This document shows positions 44,641-55,649 of a stretch of 64,000 bases of DNA, piece after piece. Origin of the DNA: Oreohelix idahoensis (lineage: Eukaryota; Mollusca; Gastropoda; Stylommatophora; Oreohelicidae); assembly GCA_024509875.1 (NCBI GenBank), contig JAMPIV010014840.1, forward strand, positions 310,001 to 374,000, given 5' to 3'. The position numbers and the translations under genes were made by a program. The notes under the pieces were generated by a model that searched no databases, was not told the origin of the DNA, and saw only the letters and a program-made list of their open reading frames with translations. The stretch's first letter is position 1. Every line of letters starts with the position of its first letter.

Positions 44641-44854
44641 AGAAAATGGAATGGAGTTTATTTCTGATTCTTTATTTGTTTCATTCTAAATATTAAAAAA
44701 TAAAAAAAAAATTGCATCGTTTTGGCGAAGAGCGGTGTACAACTTAGATATATCATCCGTCGGTTATATTAGGGCACATATCCACATCTAAAAGGCCTTG
44801 TGGTCTAGTTATAAATTATGTATCTATGTCGTTTAAAAAACAAAACAGGTATAC

Positions 44855-44936
44855 CATTTATGAAAGAGTACTCAATCTGGTCTCCGTCAGCATCTGTGGC
44901 GTAAATGGGCCCAAACTGATACCCGCTGACGATACC
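44855..44936 (-). CDS. Cadherin-type gene, internal exon 2 here
   Basis: The acceptor 'tgcctgtttttcag' and the donor 'AATG|gtatac' bound 82 bases (phase 0 in, phase 1 out). The 27 residues are 'GIVSGYQFGPIYATDADGDQ' and 'IEYSFIN'. 'ATDADGDQIEYSF' is the hallmark calcium-binding DxD and B-C strand segment of a cadherin repeat. Phases match the exons at 62791-62934 and 39755-39873. The exon is small and lies among transposons. Cadherins are calcium-dependent adhesion or recognition proteins at the cell surface. Confidence 0.88.
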
Positions 44937-45164
44937 CTGAAAAACAGGCATACCAATACATAGGATCAACATTTCTCAGCGTAGAACATCAAGTGTAGTA
45001 AAGTCCCGGGTTACGGTGGTCTCGACTAAACTGCAACCCGCCAATACGAACATAAGACCCGTTACATTTTAATTTCAATTAAATTTCAAATAATTCTAAA
45101 ATACTGCAACGACATTAGTTCTTTACTTACGAACGAGGCGAATTAGTTCTGACGTGGGTGAATA

Positions 45165-45760
45165 AGCAGACAAGTAGCTCTCTTGACAGATGCGCTGTCA
45201 GTAATTGGAACGGTGAAGAGTCAGAATAAAACTGACCTGGATGACCTAAGCGTTACACTTCACAAACTATGTCAGTTGAGATACTGTGGATCCCATCTCA
45301 CTGCAACGTCCCTAGGAATTGAAGAAGATGACAGATTGGCAAAGGAAAGCTACCTCAGCTTGAAACAATCATAACCTATGAAAAGGCCAAGAGTGTTATC
45401 AAGAACAGATACAGGAGCAGTTGGGAAGGAGAGCATCCAGGCCAAGCAAAAAATTAACATATTACCAGCTCAGCAGAAGTGAACAAGTAGTAATCTTCAG
45501 ACTTCGCACAGGCCACAACAGATTGAGATACCATCTATTCAACAAGCTAAAGACAGGACCTACTGATGAGTGTAACTGTGGTACAGTTAAAATGACTGCT
45601 GAACATCTACTTCAAAGGTGCCCAACATATGCGGAACAGAGAAAGCCCGTATGGCCCTCAACAGTTCCATTCCTGGAAAAACTGTGCGGGGATATAAACA
45701 GCCTCAAGCTGACTACTGCATTCATTGAACATTTTCAAGTTGACTCGTGAAAGTGAACGA
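45165..45760 (+). pseudogene. LINE RNase H and C-terminal Cys/His region
   Basis: 'LTDALSVIGTVKSQNKTD' then 'DDLSVTLHKL' start the RNase H part. A frameshift hides the 'WIPSHCN' block. 'IEEDDRLAKES' stands in place of the usual NEEADRLAKE. Bases 45421-45750 read 'RTGHNRLRYHLFNKLKTGPT', 'DECNCGTVKMTAEHLLQRC' and 'TYAEQRKPVWPSTVPFLEKL'. The motif C-x-C-x8-H-x4-C closes the protein. Several short repeats in the window share its last 120 bases. It is not intact. Confidence 0.75.
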
Positions 45761-45815
45761 AGAAAATAAGGATTCGGTCTTCACTGGCGCTAAGACGTAG
45801 GAATGAGTCATAATT

Positions 45816-47911
45816 TTAAATCATCATTATCAACATCGTCATCATCACCACCACTAACATCATCATCATATCCACGATGATCATTATCAACATCATCATC
45901 ATCACCACCACTAACATCATCATCATATCCACGATCACCACCACTAACATCATCATCATCACCACCACTAACATCATCATCATCACCACCACTAACATCA
46001 TCATCATCACCACCACTAACATCATCATCATCACCACCACTAACATCATCATCATCACCACCACCACTAACATCATTATCATCACAACCACCACTAACAA
46101 CATCATCATTACAACCCCCACTAACAACATCATCATCACCACCACTAACATAATCATCATCACCACCACTAACATCATCATTATCATCATCACTAACATC
46201 ATCATCATCACCACCAATAACATCATCATCATCATCACCACTTACAGCATCATCATCACCACCACTAACATCATCATCATATCCACGATCACCACCACTA
46301 ACATCATCATCATCACCACCACTAACATCATCATCATCACCACCACTAACATCATCATCATCACCACCACTAACATCATCATCATCACCACCACTAACAT
46401 CATCATCATCACCACCACCACTAACATCATTATCATCACAACCACCACTAACAACATCATCATTACAACCCCCACTAACAACATCATCATCACCACCACT
46501 AACATAATCATCATCACCACCACTAACATCATCATTATCATCATCACTAACATCATCATCATCACCACCAATAACATCATCATCATCATCACCACTTACA
46601 GCATCATCATCACCACCACTAACATCATCATCATCACCAACACTAATAACATCATCACCACCTCTAACAACATCATCATCACCACTAACATCATCATCAT
46701 CACCCCTACTAACATCATCATTACCACCACTATCATCATCATCATCACCACCACTAACAATATCATCATCACCACCACTAACATCATCATCATCATCCCC
46801 ACCACTAACATCATCATCACTACCACTAACAACATCATCATCACCATCACTAACATCGTCATCATCACCACCACTAACATCACCATCATCACCACCGCTA
46901 ACATCATCAGCATCACTAACAAAATCATCATCATCACCACCACTAACATCATCAACATCACCACCACTAATATCACCATCACTACCACTAACAACATCAT
47001 CATCACCACCACTAACATCATCATCATCACCACTAACATCACCATCATCACCACCACTAACAACATCATCATCACCACCACTAACATCATCATCACCACC
47101 CGTAACATCATCATCACCATCACTAACATCATCGTCATCACCACCACTAACATCATCATCACCACCACTAACAACATCATCACCATCAGCACTAACATCA
47201 TCATCACCACCACTAACATCATCATCATCACCACCACTAACATCATCATCACCACTAACAGCATCATCATCACCACCTCTAACAACATCATCACCACTAA
47301 CATCATCATCATTACCACCCCTAACAACATCATCATCGCCACCACTAACTTTAACATCCCCACCACTAACATCACCATCACCACCACCAATAGCATCATC
47401 ATCATCACCAACCTAAGATCATCATCACCACCACTAACATCATCATCATCACCACCACTAACATCATCATCATCACCACCACTAACATCATCATCATCAC
47501 CACCACTAACATCATCATCACCACCACTAACATCATCATCATCACCACCACTAACATCATCATCATCACCACCACTAACATCATCATCACCACCACCACT
47601 AAAATCATCATCACCACCACTAACATCATCATCACCACCACTAACATCACCATCACCACCACTAACATCAACATCACCACCCCTAACATCATCATCACCA
47701 TCACTAACATCATCATCATCATAACCACCACTAACATCATCAACACCACTACTAACATTATCATCATCACCACCACTAACATCATCATCACCACCACCAC
47801 TAACATCATCATCATCACCAACACCACTAACATCATCATCATTATCACCACCACTAACATCATCATCAACATCACCACTAACAGCATCATCATCACCACC
47901 ACTAACATCAT
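45816..47911. repeat. ATC/ACC minisatellite, left part, with a 354-bp higher-order duplication
   Basis: Units of 'atcatcatcaccaccactaac', 18-27 bases long, are repeated for 2.1 kb. A block is duplicated at an exact offset of 354 bases: the rare marker 'atccacgatcaccacc' is at 45928 and again at 46282, and the irregular units between agree. The long ORFs (615 residues plus, up to 271 minus) are pure triplet products. The array continues at 59433, after the inserted LTR element. Confidence 0.95.
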
Positions 47912-49396
47912 TGTTGCTTGTTTGGTTGCAATCGTGTTCGGAGGGTGTTGATGGGCGTTGTCAAAATGAAGACAAACAAAAGGTCAACTCGACCTACGCA
48001 GTGGTGTGTAGACATAGAGTGAGGATACAGTACATGCGAATGATGGCAAACGTTCGTTAGAGTTGACAAATAGACCAATCTCACTCACCTATGGCTGGAA
48101 GTCATTTACGCCAACTACTATGTACGTTTCATACAGTTTAATTGGAACGATCACACTTGACAGCACGGGTACAGTGACAGCAGACAGGTTGGCATAAATC
48201 ATAATAATGTTGATCAATGAAATACACTATCACATGGGCATTCATGTTGCATAACAGTACCAATGGAATGTCAGTAGACAAGCACTCAGTAATTCCAATA
48301 TATATAGTCTGACTTTACTGACAGAGCACGTCAGTTCATAAACAAGGTTCAAGATGGTTCCTAGACCTAACCTCGTCTAGCGAAGATTCCTTTAGGTAAA
48401 GCCCAGCACATATTTTTTTGATAACAATATTGAACCACTAGTAGTGGGTTCTCTTCTGTAGCAGTGATCTCTGGACTCATCAGGTGATAGTAAGGGGGCA
48501 TCCCTGTTCTCTCCTCGATGATTGGAAAATATAGGATTCAAAATGGCTTCTCCTCCCAGTGAGTTGTCACTCACCCAGGATACAAACTATGAAGCACAAT
48601 CAAAGCTGATCATTCATTAAATGTCCTCATTGCTTTGTAGATTCTACCATTGATACTATTGACTTCATCACATAATATGATGCTGTTAGGTATGAATGTC
48701 ATCTTCATCTGGTTAATATTCATCTAAACGTACAACCGTACGACTGCCCATCGAATACAATGCCTCAGGAAAAGTTCATAAGAAATGCGTCTTTACCTTG
48801 GTATCAGAAATACACTAGAATATGATTCTGCCATTCCTTGGCAGTAAGAATAAACACTGGGGTGAATAATACATGATATGTCTAAAGAGACTACCTCTTT
48901 CCCCACTAGTATAGAGATCACTTTTCGGCGACAGGCCGCTACAACAACTCAGCACCCATCAGGGCGGAACCTTCTCACCTCCCCTTAGCGACACATCCGC
49001 CGAACAACCTTTGACCCCGAGTTCGACACCGAAGATATAGTTCGACTTAGACATACAAAGATATTAAGATATAAGACAGACTCGTCCTACATAGACAAGA
49101 AATACACATAGATTCGGGCCATAGATATTCTGAAGCAAGAACAATCTATTTCTAACCAAACAAAGAATAGATCGCTGTAAACCTAGATTCCTACGCTGAG
49201 TTCGATATTTAGGAAAGATACAAGAACAGATAACTCATAGAATGAATACACATCGACTAATCTGAGTTCTGTCCCTTAGACTAAAAATCGTGAATTCAAA
49301 GATAAATATATTTTTATCAGACAAATAAATACATTTTACATTTGTATACGTGTCAACAGTAATCTGTGCGCCACACAAAAGAATATGTGCGCAACA
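47912..49396 (-). repeat. 3' LTR of the second LTR element (1,485 bp)
   Basis: Begins 'tgttgcgcacatattc' on the minus strand and ends '..acaagcaaca', so TG...CA with a 6-base terminal inverted repeat tgttgc/gcaaca. Confidence 0.95.
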
Positions 49397-49425
49397 GACT
49401 ACCACACCCCCCGGGAAAAAAATGA
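49397..49425 (-). promoter_or_regulatory. Polypurine tract of the second LTR element
   Basis: On the minus strand a run 'cccggggggtgtggtagtc' abuts the 3' LTR. Confidence 0.7.
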
Positions 49426-49865
49426 AAATCTTTTTTTTTTTTCATCTGAGAGCAACATACAATAGGTTCACAACGCACAAATACTGCGCAGATGAGAAAT
49501 ATCTGGAATTTATAAAGCCAAATTAAGGCAAAGTCGAAATATAGATCGACTGGTGAGAATACATCTCAACCTCTCAGAGAAAGCATTTCTCTTAAGCATA
49601 AATGTTTCCAGGGAGGTGCCACCAACGTATACTACAATGCTGGCAATGACACAATGCATATAACAATTTCATATTTAAGCAATATAAATACATGATTGAC
49701 AAAAAAGAAAAATCATCAACGAGTATCGGTGAATATATCAATGAACGTAGTGATAGTAGTAATACAATCACTATATTACAAATTACAATGTGTATCTATC
49801 TTGATATAGAAAAGAAAAAAAACTGTTGTAGAGTTGGAAGTGTTAAGAAGTCCAAGACCCAACAG

Positions 49866-50930
49866 TTAGGTGGAATCATGTGGGCATCTAGACAAAATGT
49901 CTGCCATCACATTATCTGATCCACGGATAGCTCGTACCAAAAAATGAAAAGGTTGAAGAGCAATTGCATATCGAGTAGACCTCGAGCTCTTCAAATTTTT
50001 ACTCTGTATAGCCGTAAGAGCTTTCTGATCGGTTTCTACTATGAAATGTGCGCCTAGAAGGAATCTTTGTAGTTTGAGAATTGACCAAACCATAGCCAAT
50101 AGCTCACGGTCTAAAACCGAATAATTCCTTTCTGCAGCATTAAGTTTTCTGGAGATATACATTACAGGATGCAGAGTTCCAGAGTACTCTTGCATTAGTG
50201 CCGCTCCAATCCCAGTGGATGAAGCGTCACTACGAAGAACAAATGCCTTATCTGTAGTAGGTAACACTATAATAGGTGGTGTTGAAAACAAATTTTTAAT
50301 CTTATCCAAAGAGGATTGGCATTCCTGTGACCAGTGGACCATATTAGGCGACCCTTTCTTTAGTAGTGTAGAAAGAGGTGCCATGATAGAGGATAGATTC
50401 GGAATGAATCTTCCATAAAATTGAATAAGACTTAAGAGACTTCGTACTTGCTTTTTTGTCTTAGGAATAGAGATGTTAAGTATCTTAGTGATATTATGGT
50501 CCTCTGTCTTTAGGAAACCATGACCAACTCGATGGCCTAGGAAAGAAATTTCGCTAAAACCAATGCAGGTTTTAGAGGGTTTCGCTGTCAGGTTATACTC
50601 GCGTAAAGTAGATAGTAATTCAACTAACCCCGAATAGTGATCTTCCCAAGTATCGCTGAAAAGACAGATGTCGTCTAGGTACGCGATGACATCTGACCGA
50701 TAAAATAGGATTCGACGCATCATGCGTACGAATGTAGCTGGTGCGTTCATAAGGCCGAAAGGCATGAAATTCCATTGAAAAAGACCTCTAGGTGTAGAAA
50801 AAGCCGTAATTGGTTTGGCGCGTTCAGATAAAGGAACTTGCCAATATCCTTTGGACAAATCTAGTTTAGTGAAAAAAAATGAGATTTAGAAAGCCTAGTA
50901 AGTAGCTCTTCTAGTAAAGGCATAGGTTCA
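49866..50930 (-). pseudogene. Reverse transcriptase (palm onward) and RNase H of the second LTR element
   Basis: From 50858 down: 'MSKGYWQVPLSERAKPI' after the first catalytic Asp block, 'MPFGLMNAPATFVRMM', 'IAYLDDICLF' (YLDD catalytic box, about residue 62), and the thumb 'ISFLGHRVGHG'. RNase H follows with 'LRSDASSTGIGAALM', 'LDRELLAMVWSILKL' and 'VETDQKALTA', ending 'NVMADILSRCPHD'. Just upstream, the block encoding the first catalytic Asp is cut off by a frameshift within an 8-base A run (50872-50880), and by another at about 50935 where the integrase frame ends. A homopolymer frameshift could also be an assembly error. The C-terminus lies about 460 bases from the 3' LTR. Confidence 0.9.
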
Positions 50931-50933
50931 GCA

Positions 50934-52244
50934 TCACTTCGTAACTTGATTCAATTTGCGATAGTCAACGCAAAGACGTATGTTATTGTCTTTTTTCCGA
51001 ACAATAACCATCGGCGAAGAATATGCAGAAGTGGATGGTTCAATTACTTTTAAATCTATCATCTCATCCAACTCCTTCTCAACCTGGGCTTGAAAATGTA
51101 TAGGGATAAGATAAGGTCTGACCCTAATAGGATTATGGTCAGTTAGAATAATGTCATGTTGAATGACATGAGTTTGTCCAGGAATGTCAGTAAGGACATC
51201 CTGAAATGTTTGCAACATAGCCGAAACTTGCCGCTGTTCTCCTAGAGATAAATCAGGAGAGACAGTAACATTTTTCCATGATTCACTCAAATGAAGTGGA
51301 AGATTAACATCCGAAAAACTTGTTTCCTCATCCTGTATTACGGACAGTGATGAGTAATGACCATGTTGGTCTGGTGAATCGTCCGTTGCCTGGAAAATAG
51401 GCTGTAAATAATCCGGACGTTCATGGAATTCCGTAAGCATATTGATGTGGAAGGTTTTATGCTTTCCATCAATATCGACAATGTAGTCAACATCGGAAAT
51501 TTTCGAGATTATATCGTACGGACCTTTCCAAGAAATAAGAAGTCTGTTTTCCCTACAAGGTAGCAAAACAAATGCTTTGTCACCAGGACAAAGTTGTCGT
51601 AAGGTTCTTTTCTTATTGGCAAATTGTCTTGCCTTCTGCTTAGCAAATTCAGAAGAAGAAGTTGTCAATTTGCATGCTTCGATAATGTTTTGTCTCAGCG
51701 CGATGACATATTCGTAAGAAGATTTTGTGTCATCGGTAATATTATCAGCGGTTATGAGATCATGAAGCAAAGACATAGGGCCGCGCGGTCGCGCGCCCAA
51801 GACAAGTTCAAAGGGAGAAAATCCTGTATGTTCATTGGGGACCTCTCTGTAAGCGAAGAGGGCCGCGGGTAAAACCCTGTCCCAATCTTGAGGATGATCC
51901 TCAGTTATCTTCCCTAGTAAGTTTTTGAGTGTTCTATTTAGCCGTTCGACCATCCCATTGGACATAGGATGGTAGATACTACTCAAAGATCTCTCTATCT
52001 GCAGAGTCGACATCACTTGAGACATGGTATCCGATATTAGTTGGGTGCCATGGTCTGATAATATTTCTCCGGGGAATCCCAGACGAGAAAATATTAGCCA
52101 AAGAGCATCTGCAATGTCAGCAGTAGTAATGCTCTTCAGAGGAATAGCCTCTGGCCAACGTGTGCACATATCAACACACGTCCAGGTAAACTGATGTCCT
52201 CTAGCAGATTTGATCTTAAATGGACCAATGATGTCTATCGCCAT
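50934..52244 (-). CDS. Integrase core, GPY/F module and start of reverse transcriptase (436 aa)
   Basis: The catalytic triad is visible: Asp in 'MAIDIIGPF' (about residue 3), Asp in 'ILSDHGTQLI' (about 63) and Glu in 'NGMVERLNRTLK' (about 99), spaced D-35-E. 'AALFAYREVPNEHTGFSPFE' and 'LGARPRGP' follow. The GPY/F module is 'LLISWKGPYDIISKI' (about residues 240-255). After a linker, reverse transcriptase begins ('VIEPSTSAYSSPMVIVRKKD', 'IRLCVDYRKLNQVTK'), so integrase precedes reverse transcriptase in the same frame. The frame continues upstream into the protease ORF through two in-frame stops, so the first Met here need not be a true start. Confidence 0.93.
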   Translation of the reverse strand: MAIDIIGPFKIKSARGHQFTWTCVDMCTRWPEAIPLKSITTADIADALWLIFSRLGFPGEILSDHGTQLISDTMSQVMSTLQIERSLSSIYHPMSNGMVERLNRTLKNLLGKITEDHPQDWDRVLPAALFAYREVPNEHTGFSPFELVLGARPRGPMSLLHDLITADNITDDTKSSYEYVIALRQNIIEACKLTTSSSEFAKQKARQFANKKRTLRQLCPGDKAFVLLPCRENRLLISWKGPYDIISKISDVDYIVDIDGKHKTFHINMLTEFHERPDYLQPIFQATDDSPDQHGHYSSLSVIQDEETSFSDVNLPLHLSESWKNVTVSPDLSLGEQRQVSAMLQTFQDVLTDIPGQTHVIQHDIILTDHNPIRVRPYLIPIHFQAQVEKELDEMIDLKVIEPSTSAYSSPMVIVRKKDNNIRLCVDYRKLNQVTK

Positions 52245-53192
52245 TTTCTGAAATGGTCGAATAGGGATGTCTGCAGCCTGAATAGGTGCAGCATGGCGTG
52301 GACCTTTGGATTTGACTTCTTGACATACTATACAAGATCGACATTAAATCCGTATGTCCTTGTTCACAAAAGGCTAAAAGAAAGCCGCAAGAAGTCTTGA
52401 CCTTGTACGGGAAAAACCCGTATGTCCAGCACACCGAGAGTCGTGAGCGTGCTGCAAAATTTTAACTCTCACATTCTTGGGAACAAGAATCTGAGAATGA
52501 CTTGAGTTAGTGGAGTCTTGCACCATACGTACAAGTACGCCATTCTTCATTGTAATCCAAGATTTACGCTTTGTATCTTTATTCGGATCACCTTTTGTTG
52601 CAAGAGTGAAGAATTTCTTTAGATTCGGATCATCTTCTTGCTGTTTTATAAACGAGTCACGAGAAATTACCAAGGGATCATCTTGGTTATGCACTTCATT
52701 ATCTTCAGTAGATGAAGTTTGAGGCATATTAAGAGCTTGAGCTCTAGTGACTACAGCATTAGCAGTTTGCATATTTTGTTTTTCCCAAACGGAAATTTGT
52801 TGTGGAGTGCATTCTTTGACTCCGTGAATACGACCTATGATAAGATCAGCGATCGGATTCGGCAGAAGACATGCGTGTACATCTCCTGTAAAGAAAGGAG
52901 TAGCAATCCTAATGATAGCAGTAGAGTATTTCTCTAAGGTGCCGCCAAATGTTACACATTTGACTACTTTTCCAGTGGCACGAGAAGGATCTACAAGTGA
53001 CTGCCTAACACCAATTGTGGTGCATCCAGAATCAAAAAGAACTGAGACTGGATTGTCATTTACTAAACCTTTATGTAAGACAAATGAACCTCTTCCATCA
53101 TGCGCGACTGATGCAGGAAGAGCGGGAAGAGGATGGCCACAAATTAAAGTGGACACCGTAGTGGGTTCAAATAATGTTTTGCATTGGGGCAC
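52245..53192 (-). pseudogene. Protease and integrase zinc region of the second LTR element
   Basis: The open part is 53192-52374. 'VSVLFDSGCTTIG' carries the DSG active site of a retropepsin, and 'IADLIIGR' is the partner motif. Later 'QILVPKNVRVKILQHAHD' and 'CAGHTGFSRTRSRL' give the H-H half of the integrase zinc finger. The C-C half ('CRSCIVCQE') is downstream in the same frame, past a TAG and a TAA. Frame 53192 is in register with the integrase core ORF, so only these two stops separate them. The upstream gag frame is in another phase. Confidence 0.88.
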
Positions 53193-53625
53193 TGAGATGC
53201 TCTCCCAAAATCAAAAGCGGAACATGCCATATTATTAGCATCATTATTATCTTTAGTCTGTTTATAGGCTTCATGTGACTCTTGCTGTGCAGAGTTTGCC
53301 TGATAATGTGATTTATGTTTTTTGTATTGTGATCTACCTCGATTATTATTGCCTCTGTAATCATTATTGTTTCCTCTATTGTAACCCCTATTTGGGTTTG
53401 AGTCATAGTTCTCATGGTTAGCATATTCATTATAAAGAGTATCTCTATAATCATGATCTTGTTGTCTCCATGATGGATGACTTGGATAGTTCCTATAATG
53501 ACTTCCTCTGCGGAAATTCCTATAATTATGACCACCCCTGAATCGAGGGCTGTCAGCTCGTCTCCAGTACTTCGCAGAAGAACCCTGAAATGACTGGTTA
53601 CCTTGGTTTTGATAACTATTATGGT
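53193..53625 (-). pseudogene. gag C-terminal part (nucleocapsid-like), beyond the hAT insertion
   Basis: On the minus strand this is rich in Asn, Arg, Gly, Tyr and His ('NYRNFRRGSHYRNYPSHP'), as expected for a basic nucleic acid-binding gag tail. Near 53200 a Cys/His cluster ('CSAFDFGRASQC') looks like a decayed zinc knuckle. The frame is continuous with the gag part at 55650-56342 if the hAT and one target copy are discounted. Confidence 0.75.
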
Positions 53626-55649
53626 CAAGGCCGGATTAAGCTAGTGCGGGGCCTGTAGCATATGTTGAGAAAGGGGCCCTATATTAAAAAAAAAAACAAT
53701 AAAACAACACAAACATATTTGAACACATTCATTTTTAATTTGCATAGTAATTATCATTATCAATTAATTCGTGCTTGTAATCCTATAAACTTGCCACTCA
53801 TGTTGCTGGCGTTGTCATAACTTTTACCACGGCAGTCTTTAATATCAATGTCATTTGCCTTTAAAAAATTAAGTAGACTTTTAGTAAGCTGTTCAGCACT
53901 ATGACCTTCCATATCCAAAAATGTCACAAATCTTTCAACTGATTCAGATGGCAAAACATAGCGCAGAGTCAAAGTCAGCTGGTCCATATTAGATATATCT
54001 GGAGTAGAATCCAATGAAACGGAATAATACTTGTATTTCTTCACTTCACAGAGAATGTGATCCAGTATGCTGGATCTAATCAGATTGATGAATTCCTCAC
54101 ACGTTGTTTTAGATAGATATGATGTATGTCCAAATCCTTTGTTTGCATGAGTACTTTATGCTCTGCCAGAAAAGGGTCAAACTTGGTCAGTAATTCTAAC
54201 CCTAAGTAATTCCCGTTATAAGGGTACCCAACAATTTCATCACTGCCACGAAATGAAAGGCCTCGTTCTGCTAAAAACTTCACAACTTCAATTATTCGCT
54301 CTAGAAGTTTGTGCCAATACTTTTCTTGAATGTCCATTTGTTTCACAAGATGGGAATCGACACGTTCACCTTTGTTTTTACGCATCAACAGTGAAATTAA
54401 AGCTTGTCTATGTGAGGAGCTTTCTTCATGTCGACGCAATAGATTGCTTGCATTTTTCCAGTCATTAAACCCTTCCACAGTAAACTTTGATGAACATTCT
54501 GAACTCATAAGCTTGCATGGGAAACAGAATAGGCGCCCTTTTCTTTCTGAATAGCATAACCATTTTCTTGCATGTTGCTTGTTTGTAAGTTTATGAATAT
54601 GTGTAAAATAAGACTTCTGACAGTATCGAGTTTTCTTTTCAGTGTCATACAATCGCACGGATGAAGAGAAGGCACTATCAACATGTTGACATTTTTCACT
54701 TCCCTTGGATATGCAATATTCACCCTCACAGTCATCTATATTGTTCGGCCAGTCACCAATATCATTAGAGTACTTCTTCGTTTCACTTATTCTTTCACAT
54801 TCAGACTCAGTGTATACTGGGTTTTGCTGTATGTTTTCTGCTGCACAGCCTGCACTAGTACTAGTTGTTCCTGTACTTCCAGCTTCAGCGGTTAGAGTAC
54901 CACCACCATGAACATCAAAATATTCTGTCAGCTTACGTGTTTTTGATATCACAAGTTGATCTCTTCTTTCTTTTTCTTCCTTCGCTTTACGTTTTTCACT
55001 TCCAGAAGCATAACTACGTCCAATATGTCTGTGTCCACTGCTCATTTTTTTAGTTTTCTAACCTTGCAAATCAAGAAATTTTAATCAAGATCGAAAGAGA
55101 GTGCGAGCACGCCGTATACCTCAATTAAAACAGTTTTTATTGTTAATGCAAATTCATTTAACAAAGAACGAAACAAAATTAGAGGGGCAGTCGCCTAGAG
55201 CCAAAAAAGTGGCTTCCGTCCAAACGTGACCAAATTTTCAACGCCACTTAAATGGCTTCCGTCCGCAAACAGTTAAGATTAAAATAATGAAGAGTCACAC
55301 TAAGTCAACCTCTTATGCTCTTTCTCTAACAATTTCGTGACACCAAATGAAAAGGCGTTAAAGATGGCATAAATCACAAGATCATTGGTTTAACGCTCGT
55401 GTTTTTTTTTCTTCTCTCTAACCAGCGGCACTCGAGCTTTCCAGCTCTTTTGGCCCAATGACATGTCATTGCGAGGCTGGGGGGTCAGTGGACTTTCCTT
55501 CCAACCCGGTCAGGAGCTTCGCTCCTTCCCATCAACGCTCGTACTAGAAAATGACCAAACAATTATGTACATATTTATTGGCGCGGCACCCCTAAAAGCG
55601 CGGGGCCCGTAGCATATGCTACTTGTGCTACTACGTTAATCCAGCTCTG
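53626..55649 (-). mobile_element. hAT DNA transposon (2,024 bp) inserted in gag
   Basis: The ends are imperfect inverted repeats: left 'caaggccggattaag', right (read in reverse) 'cagagctggattaac'. The 8-base target duplication 'attatggt' is exact at 53618-53625 and 55650-55657, as typical of hAT. A second inner inverted motif 'ggggcc.gtagcatatg' follows both ends. The element encodes a truncated transposase. Confidence 0.95.
53760..55045 (-). pseudogene. hAT transposase (ZMYM/DUF4371 type), frameshifted and truncated
   Basis: The ATG at 55045 starts a basic N-terminus ('SGSEKRKAKEEKERR'). A TTF-type zinc domain follows ('RKWLCYSERKGRLFCFPCKL', 'FNDWKNASNLLRRHEESSSH'). The DUF4371 region starts at 'LAERGLSFRGSDE'. 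The frame shifts near 54110. The second frame (54044-53760) continues 'YYSVSLDSTPDISNMDQL', including the catalytic Asp of the RNase H-like fold, and 'CRGKSYDNASNMSGKF'. It then stops. The last part, with the catalytic Glu and the dimerisation domain, is absent: only about 130 bases remain to the terminal repeat. Confidence 0.9.

Noticed and set aside
45877..47911. Long ORFs of 615, 271, 168, 141 and 117 residues made of Ile/Thr/Asn, Met/Val/Leu or Ser/Pro
   Set aside because: They are triplet translations of the ATC/ACC minisatellite in several frames on both strands; no gene-like composition, start context or domain.
48392..48574. 60-aa ORF repeated at 58428-58610
   Set aside because: Lies in both LTRs of the second element; repetition reflects LTR duplication, no known domain.
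53167..53628. 153-aa minus-strand ORF rich in Ile and Thr
   Set aside because: Shadow frame of the Asn/Arg/Gly-rich gag tail; the gag frame joins the capsid part across the hAT.
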